A stretch of DNA of 13,432 bases from CALBPI01 sp039814545. Lineage in GTDB: Bacteria > Pseudomonadota > Gammaproteobacteria > Steroidobacterales > Woeseiaceae. Of the stretch, positions 8,319 through 13,432 are shown in pieces; within the stretch, counting starts at the first letter, position 1, and every line of letters starts with the position of its first letter. The translations under genes were made by a program, and so were the position numbers. Below the pieces are notes generated by a model. That model worked only from the letters and a program-made list of their open reading frames with translations. It searched no databases and had not been told where the DNA came from. The DNA is taken from contig JBCCBB010000078.1 in NCBI GenBank assembly GCA_039814545.1, positions 1-13,432 on the forward strand. Direction: 5' to 3'.

Positions 8319-9863
8319 CTACTTGCGGAACATGCTGAGCATGCGCTGCGTGACCGCAAAGCCGCCGAAGATGTTGATGCTGGTGATGAGCAGCGCCAGG
8401 AACGCGAGTGTCACGACCCAGAAGCCGCCGCCGGATATCTGCACCAGCGCGCCAATGACAATGATGCTCGAGATGGCATTCGTCACACTCATGAGGGGCG
8501 TGTGCAGCGCCGGCGTGACATTCCAGATCACCATGTAGCCCACGAAGCAGGCCAGCACAAAGACCGTGAAGTGCGCCATAAACGACGGCGGCGCGACGTT
8601 GCCGAGCGCGAGCAGCAGCGCGGCACCGATGCCCATGGCGGCGATGGGGCCAAACACGCTGGGCTTCTCAGGAACGGGTGCAGCGGCAGGCTCGGGCGCC
8701 GCTTTCGGGGGCGCCTTGGGCGCCGCCGAGAGCTTGGGCGCCGGTGGCGGCCAGGTGATCTCGCCGGCCTTGATGACCGTGGCACCGCGGATGACCTCGT
8801 CATCCATGTTGATGTCGATGTTGCCGTCTTTTTCAGGTGTGAGGTCGGTCAGCAGGTGGCGCAGGTTGGTCGCGTAGAGCTGGCTCGACTGGGCCGCGAG
8901 GCGGCTCGGCAGATCCGTGTAACCGATGATCGTGACGCCGTGGCGCTGGACGACTTCGTGCGGCTCCGTGAGCTCGCAGTTGCCGCCTTGTTCCGCGGCC
9001 AGGTCGACGATCACGCTGCCCTCTCTCATTGAGGCCACCATTTCCTCGGTGATGAGCTTGGGCGCGGGCTTGCCCGGGATCAGCGCCGTGGTGACGATGA
9101 TGTCGACTTCCTTGGCCTGCTCCGCAAACAGCGCCATCTCGGCGTCAATGAACGCTTTGCTCATCGTCTTGGCGTAGCCGCCCTCGCCCGCGCCGTCTTC
9201 GTCATCCTCAAAGTCGAGGAAGAGAAATTCGGCGTCCATGCTCTCGACCTGCTCCGCCACCTCGGGCCGCGTGTCGAAGGCACGCACGATGGCGCCCATG
9301 CTTTTGGCCGTTCCGATCGCGGACAGACCCGCGACACCGGCACCGATGACGAGCACCTTGGCCGGCGGAATCTTGCCCGCGGCGGTGATCTGGCCCGTGA
9401 AGAACCGACCGAAGTGCTGCGCGGCCTCAACCATGGCGCGGTAGCCGCCAATGTTGGCCATCGAGCTCAGCGCGTCCATCTTCTGCGCGCGCGAGATGCG
9501 CGGTACGCTGTCCATGGCCAGCACGTTGACGCCTTTGGCGGCGAGCGTGTCCATGAGTTCGGGGTTCTGGGCGGGCCAGATGAAGCCAATCAGCGTCTGG
9601 CCTTCTTTGAGCTTGTCGATCTCGCTGTCTTCGGGTGCGCGCACCTTGAGCAGGATGTCTGACGCCTCGAACAGCGTATCGCCGTCTTCGACAACCTCGG
9701 CACCGGCCTGGTGATAGGCCTCGTCGGGGAACGTCGCCGCGGCGCCGGCGCCGGCTTCGATCGAGAGTTCGAATCCGAGTTTGCTCACGAGCCCGACAAC
9801 GTCAGGGGTCATAGCGACGCGCTTTTCGCCGTCGTACACCTCGGCGGGTACGCCAATTTTCAT
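8319..9863 (-). CDS. pntA: Proton-translocating NAD(P) transhydrogenase, alpha subunit
   Basis: Partner of PntB: 514 residues, the fused form (alpha1 plus alpha2 in one chain) as in E. coli, which has about 510. The N-terminal NAD(H)-binding domain I covers about 1-375, with RISRAQKMDALSS (122-134), the Rossmann motif VIGAGVAGL (172-180) and DTRP (197-200). A linker rich in Ala and Pro (about 372-402) leads to four membrane helices (about 405-422, 428-449, 461-477 and 480-503), the alpha part of domain II. An acidic patch EDDEDGAGEGGY (219-230) precedes KTMS. The ATG at 9863 has AGGAGA upstream. It is the first gene of the series with pntB, trxB and ldh and has its own promoter-like sequence at 9935-9963. 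Confidence 0.97.
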   Translation of the reverse strand: MKIGVPAEVYDGEKRVAMTPDVVGLVSKLGFELSIEAGAGAAATFPDEAYHQAGAEVVEDGDTLFEASDILLKVRAPEDSEIDKLKEGQTLIGFIWPAQNPELMDTLAAKGVNVLAMDSVPRISRAQKMDALSSMANIGGYRAMVEAAQHFGRFFTGQITAAGKIPPAKVLVIGAGVAGLSAIGTAKSMGAIVRAFDTRPEVAEQVESMDAEFLFLDFEDDEDGAGEGGYAKTMSKAFIDAEMALFAEQAKEVDIIVTTALIPGKPAPKLITEEMVASMREGSVIVDLAAEQGGNCELTEPHEVVQRHGVTIIGYTDLPSRLAAQSSQLYATNLRHLLTDLTPEKDGNIDINMDDEVIRGATVIKAGEITWPPPAPKLSAAPKAPPKAAPEPAAAPVPEKPSVFGPIAAMGIGAALLLALGNVAPPSFMAHFTVFVLACFVGYMVIWNVTPALHTPLMSVTNAISSIIVIGALVQISGGGFWVVTLAFLALLITSINIFGGFAVTQRMLSMFRK

Positions 9864-9883
9864 CGGATTCTCCTGCGGATAGG

Positions 9884-9897
9884 CCGTTCTGGAACGG
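9884..9897. promoter_or_regulatory. 14-base inverted repeat in the pntA leader
   Basis: CCGTTC-TG-GAACGG is a perfect inverted repeat 20-33 bases upstream of the pntA ATG and downstream of the predicted transcription start. It could be an operator for a dimeric regulator, or in RNA a short hairpin just ahead of the ribosome site. No known consensus was recognised. Confidence 0.35.
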
Positions 9898-9934
9898 GTC
9901 GGGCGCGCGGATTAGCGGCCCCGGACGGCTGCAA

Positions 9935-9963
9935 AGTATCTATAGATGGCCCGGGCACTTCAA
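9935..9963 (-). promoter_or_regulatory. Sigma-70-like promoter for pntA operon
   Basis: On the minus strand TTGAAG (-35, plus-strand bases 9958-9963) and GATACT (-10, 9935-9940) are separated by exactly 17 bases; each matches four of six consensus positions. Transcription would start near 9928, giving a leader of about 65 bases. The spacer contains the palindrome ATCTATAGAT (9938-9947, overlapping the -10) and GCCCGGGC (9949-9956), which could be regulator sites. Confidence 0.5.
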
Positions 9964-9981
9964 GGCGACGCCGACGTGCTC

Positions 9982-9990
9982 TGTTATAAT
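9982..9990 (+). promoter_or_regulatory. Extended -10 promoter for yceI
   Basis: TGTTATAAT is a perfect consensus -10 with the TGn extension, which can work without a good -35; none is seen at 16-18 bases upstream. The start would be near 9997, leaving a leader of about 114 bases before the yceI ATG. It is back to back with the pntA promoter, whose -35 lies about 20 bases away. Confidence 0.6.
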
Positions 9991-10027
9991 TTGCCTTCGG
10001 GGACGGTCAGAAAAAGTGAATCGAACG

Positions 10028-10069
10028 GAGCCTGGGACGCCGGTAGCGTTGCCTGGCTCTTCTGTTATT
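10028..10069 (+). promoter_or_regulatory. Terminator-like hairpin in yceI leader
   Basis: The leader RNA can form a stem: GAGCC pairs with GGCTC, then after a T-T mismatch GG pairs with CC, then ACGC pairs with GCGT around the loop CGGTA (10028-10059, 11 pairs). It is followed at once by TTCTGTTATT (10060-10069), a broken T-rich tract. The layout resembles an attenuator between the promoter and the gene. No anti-terminator partner was identified by eye. Confidence 0.35.
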
Positions 10070-10110
10070 GGACCCTGGCGCAGGCGCGCCGAACAACCAA
10101 GGAACCCATC

Positions 10111-10716
10111 ATGAACACCGTGAAGACTCTGCTGGTCGCCCCGATTGCCGGGCTGGCCCTGGCCGGCATCGCCAATGCTGGCCCCCTAGACGGCGTACCC
10201 TCTGGCACCTACAAGCTCGAGAAAACGCATGGCTACATCAACTTCAGCTACACGCACCTCGGCTTTTCGCGCCCTGTCGTAGGCTTCAACAGCTTTGACG
10301 TCACTCTGGAGCTCAACCAGGAAGACATCACGGCCAGCGCGGTTACCGTCGACATCGACGCAGCCAGCATCGACAGCCAGGTCGAGGTCTTCAATGGCCA
10401 CCTGACCAGCGACGACTGGTTTGGCGTCGCAGCCAACCCCGACATTACCTTTGTGGCCACGGGCATCGAGATGACGGGCGACAACACCATGGCCGTCACG
10501 GGCGACCTGACGATCAAGGGCATCACCAAGCCCGTGACGCTCGACGCCAAGGTCAACAAGGCGGGCCCGCACCCGTTCAACAAGAAGCCGACCATCGGTA
10601 TCAGCGCCAGCGCCACGCTGAGCCGCTCCGACTGGGACCTCGGCAAGTACGCCCCGGCGGTCACTGATGAAGTTGAGCTCAACATTCAGGTCGAGCTCAA
10701 CACCGAAGCCGGCTAA
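10111..10716 (+). CDS. yceI: Secreted YceI-family lipocalin-like protein
   Basis: A 201-residue periplasmic protein with a YceI domain, a lipocalin-like beta barrel known in this family to bind polyisoprenoid lipids. The signal peptide is clear (MNTVK, hydrophobic 6-20, cleavage likely after ANA at 23). Family motifs follow: YKLEKTHGYINFSYTHLGFSR (34-54), IDAASIDSQV (82-91), HLTSDDWFGVAANPDITF (97-114), GDLTIKGITKPVTL (131-144) and LSRSDWDLG (170-178). The frame is open to 9946, but that lies upstream of the -10; ATG 10111 follows AAGGA and starts a signal peptide. The stop TAA overlaps the next ATG by one base (TAATG), so the b561-YceI fusion downstream is likely translated by re-initiation. 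In E. coli, yceI is paired with the b561 gene yceJ in the reverse order. Confidence 0.93.
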   Translation: MNTVKTLLVAPIAGLALAGIANAGPLDGVPSGTYKLEKTHGYINFSYTHLGFSRPVVGFNSFDVTLELNQEDITASAVTVDIDAASIDSQVEVFNGHLTSDDWFGVAANPDITFVATGIEMTGDNTMAVTGDLTIKGITKPVTLDAKVNKAGPHPFNKKPTIGISASATLSRSDWDLGKYAPAVTDEVELNIQVELNTEAG

Positions 10717-12083
10717 TGACGGATACGGGCGCGTCGTCGGACATGCACAACGCGCGCTACGGCGGCGTCGCCCGGTTCTTCCACTGGTCCATCGCGGGCC
10801 TCATCGTCCTGCAATACGTCCTCGCCAAACTCGGCGAGGTGGCCGAGGACGACGGCGAGCGCCTGCGCGCGCTGGCCTTGCTCGCCAACCACAAGTCCGT
10901 CGGCATGACGGTGCTGGCGCTGGCCTTGCTGCGGGTCAGCTGGCGCTTCATCAAAACGCCGCCACGGTTGCCCGCGAGCATGCCGAACTGGCAGCAGACG
11001 GCGTCGCACGTCAGCCACTGGTCGCTCTACGCACTTATTTTTGCCATGCCCGTATCGGGCTGGCTGCTCTCCTCGGCCGCGGCCTACAGCGTGAGCTGGT
11101 TTGGCGTATTCACCTGGCCCGACCTCGTCGAGCCCTCGAAGGCCTGGCGTAGCGCCATGCATTCCACACATGACATCCTTGGCAAGCTGCTGTTTGCCGT
11201 CGCCGTGCTGCACATCATCGCGGCCTGCAAACACCATTTTTTCGATCGCGACGACGTGCTGCGCCGCATGAGCTCGGCCGTGTCCTACAGTCTGTTTGCA
11301 GTCGTCATCGTGGCGGGCGTGGTCACGCTGGCGCGCGTCGGCGGCTCGAAGCCCGCTGTGGCCGCAGACCCGGCACCGCCTGCGGTTGCCGAACCGGTCG
11401 CGTCCGATCCCGTTGTGGTCGAGCTTGCAGTGGCCGAAGGCGAACCCGTGGTGTCATTGCCAGAACCCGCGCCCGAACCCGAGGTGGCCGTCGAAACTGT
11501 CGAATCGACGGCTACGACACCCGAGCCCGACACAGCCGAACCCGAACCCGTCGTCGAACCCGAGCCCGTTCCGCCAGCGCCGGCACCTGAGTGGAACATT
11601 GACCTCGCCGCCAGCTCGATTGCCTTCACGGCCGAACAGGCCGGTGCGCCGTTCACGGGTCGCTGGACGGATTGGTCGGCCGACATGCGGTTCGCAGCGG
11701 ACGCGCTCGAGACGAGTGGCTTCGACGTCGCGATCCGCGTCGCGGGCGTCGACACGCGCGATGGCGACCGCGACAGCACGTTGCAGGACGCCGAATTTTT
11801 CGATGCCGCAGGCTTCCCTGAGGTGCGGTTTGTGACGGGCACGATCCGGGCCGAAGGTGACGGCTTTGTGGCCGACAGTACCCTCGTCGTAAAGGGTGTC
11901 GAGCACCCCATCACGTTCAGTTTCAGCGTGGTGGCGAACGGCTCTGCGCGCACGCTGACGGGCACTTCGCGGCTCGATCGCCTCGCGCTGGGCGTCGGCA
12001 CGGGTGAGTGGGCGGACACGGAATGGGTGGGGCAATTCGTGGACGTCGCGGTCGAAGTCAGGGCGACCACCGACGGGGATTAG
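10716..12083 (+). CDS. Cytochrome b561-YceI fusion protein
   Basis: A 455-residue protein joining two families. Residues 10-175 are a prokaryotic di-heme cytochrome b561 (YceJ/CybB type) with four membrane helices (about 20-38, 60-78, 102-122 and 153-172). Likely heme-ligand histidines are H23 (RFFHWS), H59 (NHKSVG), H152 (STHDILG) and H166 (VLHIIAACKHHF). A fifth hydrophobic segment (190-207) follows, then about 80 residues rich in Pro, Glu, Val and Ala with many EPEP units (211-291), then a YceI domain (292-450; WNIDLAASSIAF, LQDAEFFDAAGFPEVRF, TLVVKGVEHPITF). The b561 family moves electrons between quinol and periplasmic partners. With a cytoplasmic N-terminus, as in E. coli CybB, the fifth helix would put the YceI domain in the periplasm. 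The start overlaps the yceI stop and has no strong ribosome site of its own. Confidence 0.9.
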   Translation: MTDTGASSDMHNARYGGVARFFHWSIAGLIVLQYVLAKLGEVAEDDGERLRALALLANHKSVGMTVLALALLRVSWRFIKTPPRLPASMPNWQQTASHVSHWSLYALIFAMPVSGWLLSSAAAYSVSWFGVFTWPDLVEPSKAWRSAMHSTHDILGKLLFAVAVLHIIAACKHHFFDRDDVLRRMSSAVSYSLFAVVIVAGVVTLARVGGSKPAVAADPAPPAVAEPVASDPVVVELAVAEGEPVVSLPEPAPEPEVAVETVESTATTPEPDTAEPEPVVEPEPVPPAPAPEWNIDLAASSIAFTAEQAGAPFTGRWTDWSADMRFAADALETSGFDVAIRVAGVDTRDGDRDSTLQDAEFFDAAGFPEVRFVTGTIRAEGDGFVADSTLVVKGVEHPITFSFSVVANGSARTLTGTSRLDRLALGVGTGEWADTEWVGQFVDVAVEVRATTDGD

Positions 12084-12098
12084 GTCAGCCGAACACGT

Positions 12099-12122
12099 GC
12101 GGCCCGTCACTGCGCGGGTCGC
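12099..12122 (+). terminator. Weak GC hairpin after the b561-YceI gene
   Basis: GCGGCCCG and CGGGTCGC can pair (eight pairs including one G-T wobble) around an eight-base loop, 16 bases after the stop. There is no following T tract, so intrinsic termination is doubtful. It sits between this gene and the bkdA1 promoter candidate. Confidence 0.2.
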
Positions 12123-12132
12123 CGCAATCGGC

Positions 12133-12138
12133 TATACT
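12133..12138 (+). promoter_or_regulatory. Candidate -10 box for bkdA1
   Basis: TATACT (five of six matches) lies 61 bases before the bkdA1 ATG and implies a start near 12145. No -35 matching the consensus is visible, which would fit an activator-dependent promoter. Confidence 0.4.
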
Positions 12139-12155
12139 GTTTCGTTAGAAACTAA
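12139..12155. promoter_or_regulatory. Overlapping inverted repeats at bkdA1 promoter
   Basis: GTTTC-GTTA-GAAAC (12139-12152) and TTAG-AAA-CTAA (12145-12155) overlap, directly downstream of the -10 and across the predicted start. A protein bound here would block transcription. The stretch is AT-rich compared with its surroundings. I do not recognise the consensus. Confidence 0.3.
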
Positions 12156-12199
12156 TTGGCCGGCAGCCGCCCGCCGAGCTCCAGGGGAGACTCCATAAC

Positions 12200-13432
12200 A
12201 TGGCCAGCAAGCAGTCCCGACTGCACGTGCCCAAGGCGCCAGCGCGCCCCGGGGACGCACCCGATTTTTCCTACCTGCCGCTGTCGCCGGCTGGCGCCAT
12301 GCCGCGTCCCGACGCCAATGCGCGCGTCGCAGACACGGTGCCGCTGGCCAACGGTCTCGTGCGCGTCCTCGACGACAACCACGAGGCCCGGGGCCCCTGG
12401 GACCCGCATCTCGATGCGAAGGAACTGCAGGTGGGACTGCGCCACATGCTGCTCACGCGCATCTTCGACGAACGCATGCAGCGCGTGCAGCGCCAGGGCA
12501 AGATTTCGTTCTACGTGAAGTCGACGGGCGAGGAAGCGGTGTCCGTCGCGCAGGCCATGGCACTCAAGCCGGGCGACATGCTGTTCCCCTCCTACCGCAA
12601 CCAGGGCCTGTTCATTGTGCGCGGCCTGGACCTGACAGACCTCATGTCGCAGTGCCTTTCGAACACGCGTGATATGTGCAAGGGCCGTCAGCTGCCCGTC
12701 ATGTACCACTCGTCCGCCGACAAGCTGTTCTCGATTTCGGGCAACCTCGGCACGCAGTACCCGCAGGCCGTCGGCTGGGCCATGGCCTCGGCGATCAAGG
12801 GCGAAGGCCACGTGGCCGCGGCCTGGATCGGCGACGGCACGACAGCCGAGGCCGATTTTCACCACGCCATCACCTTCGCAAGCGTCTACCAGGCGCCGGT
12901 GCTGCTCAACGTCGTCAACAACCAGTACGCGATCTCGACCTTCCAGGCATTTGCGGGCGGCGAGTCTCAGACCTTCGCGGCACGCGGGCCGGGTTACGGC
13001 ATCGCCGGTCTGCGCGTCGATGGCAATGACTTCCTGGCGGTGCACGCAGCCACGCAGTGGGCCGCCGAGCGCGCACGCGCGGGTGCGGGCCCAACCCTCA
13101 TGGAACTGGTGACTTACCGCGCCAGCGCACACTCGACGAGTGATGACCCCGCGCGTTACCGACCCAAGGATGAGTGGGCAGCGTTCCCGCTCGGTGACCC
13201 CATCGAGCGTCTCAAGCAGTACCTGATTGCCAACGGTGACTGGTCGGACGCCCGCCATGAATCGCTCGAGGCCGAGCTCACGGAACACGTGGCCACCTGC
13301 TGGAAGGAAGCGACGAGCTACGGGATGCTCAACGAAGGCCCGTTCCTCGACGCCTCGCTCATGTTCGAAGACATCTTCAAGGACATGCCCGAGCACCTGA
13401 AGCGCCAGCGCGACGAGTGGCGTCGCGAAAAA
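12200..13432 (+). CDS. bkdA1: 2-oxoisovalerate dehydrogenase E1 alpha, 3' end outside window
   Basis: Alpha subunit of the thiamine-diphosphate-dependent E1 component of the branched-chain 2-oxoacid dehydrogenase complex, which decarboxylates the 2-oxoacids of Leu, Ile and Val in the cytoplasm. All 411 visible codons are open; the Pseudomonas putida protein has about 410 residues, so only the last few residues and the stop should be missing. The N-terminus (RLHVPKAPARPGDAPDFSYL) and the extension up to about residue 70 are typical of the Pseudomonas-type enzyme. The thiamine motif runs from GDGTTAEADF (211-220) to NVVNNQ (237-242). The loop YRASAHSTSDDPARYRP (306-322) holds the conserved His (H311) and serines. 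ATG 12200 follows AGGGGAGA. E1 beta, E2 and E3 genes are expected just beyond the window, by analogy with bkd operons. Confidence 0.96.
   Translation, partial: MASKQSRLHVPKAPARPGDAPDFSYLPLSPAGAMPRPDANARVADTVPLANGLVRVLDDNHEARGPWDPHLDAKELQVGLRHMLLTRIFDERMQRVQRQGKISFYVKSTGEEAVSVAQAMALKPGDMLFPSYRNQGLFIVRGLDLTDLMSQCLSNTRDMCKGRQLPVMYHSSADKLFSISGNLGTQYPQAVGWAMASAIKGEGHVAAAWIGDGTTAEADFHHAITFASVYQAPVLLNVVNNQYAISTFQAFAGGESQTFAARGPGYGIAGLRVDGNDFLAVHAATQWAAERARAGAGPTLMELVTYRASAHSTSDDPARYRPKDEWAAFPLGDPIERLKQYLIANGDWSDARHESLEAELTEHVATCWKEATSYGMLNEGPFLDASLMFEDIFKDMPEHLKRQRDEWRREK

Noticed and set aside
7821..9032. Open frame of about 400 codons antisense to pntA/pntB
   Set aside because: The translation is low-complexity, rich in Arg, Asp and His, with no domain; a shadow of the real genes.
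9946..10110. In-frame N-terminal extension of yceI
   Set aside because: It begins upstream of the TATAAT box and would remove the signal peptide from the N-terminus.
10016..10114. 32-codon GTG-started leader ORF overlapping the yceI ATG by ATGA
   Set aside because: The overlap is suggestive, but there is no ribosome site before the GTG and the peptide has no regulatory codon run; likely chance.
12152..13396. Long open frame (over 400 codons) antisense to bkdA1
   Set aside because: It mirrors a strongly conserved gene, has no recognisable domain, and long antisense frames are expected in GC-rich coding DNA.

Overview
The window is GC-rich, densely coded bacterial DNA with 13 protein genes, two of them cut by the window edges. 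Most genes are recognisable core or near-core metabolism. GlpK, a fused-alpha PntA with PntB, TrxB, a Pseudomonas-type BkdA1 and a YceI/b561 pair together suggest a high-GC gammaproteobacterium, probably free-living and aerobic. I cannot name a genus from the sequence alone. I see no rRNA, tRNA, insertion sequence, integrase, phage gene or CRISPR array, and no intergenic gap reaches 300 bases, so this reads as ordinary chromosome rather than an island.

Layout. (1) Bases 1-1676, minus strand: a CdhB-like hot-dog thioesterase followed, with a 4-base GTGA overlap, by glycerol kinase (glpK, 3' end outside the window). (2) Bases 1751-3179: a membrane-anchored alpha/beta hydrolase (plus) meets a DUF4442 hot-dog thioesterase (minus) tail to tail. 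(3) Bases 3257-4841, plus: a PIG3-type quinone oxidoreductase, then 13 bases later a membrane-anchored thioredoxin-fold protein with a CPFC motif. (4) Bases 9863 down to 4850, minus: pntA-pntB-trxB-ldh with gaps of 15, 18 and 25 bases, a probable four-gene operon. (5) Bases 9864-10110: a divergent promoter region with a -35/-10 promoter for pntA, an extended -10 TGTTATAAT for yceI, several short palindromes and a terminator-like hairpin in the yceI leader. (6) Bases 10111-12083, plus: secreted yceI, then a one-base TAATG overlap into a cytochrome b561-YceI fusion. (7) Bases 12200-13432, plus: bkdA1, the E1 alpha subunit of branched-chain 2-oxoacid dehydrogenase, continuing past the window.

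How they fit together. The minus-strand operon links an NAD-dependent branched-chain amino-acid dehydrogenase (makes NADH), the proton-driven transhydrogenase (NADH to NADPH) and thioredoxin reductase (uses NADPH). The 2-oxoacids made by the dehydrogenase are substrates of the Bkd complex whose first gene lies at the right edge. The left third concerns acyl-CoA and ester hydrolysis plus glycerol phosphorylation.

The most distinctive item is the b561-YceI fusion. It has a fifth membrane helix and a long Pro/Glu-rich linker that should place its YceI domain in the periplasm, and it is translationally coupled to a separate secreted YceI. I found no sign of a wholly unknown defence, mobile or biosynthetic system.
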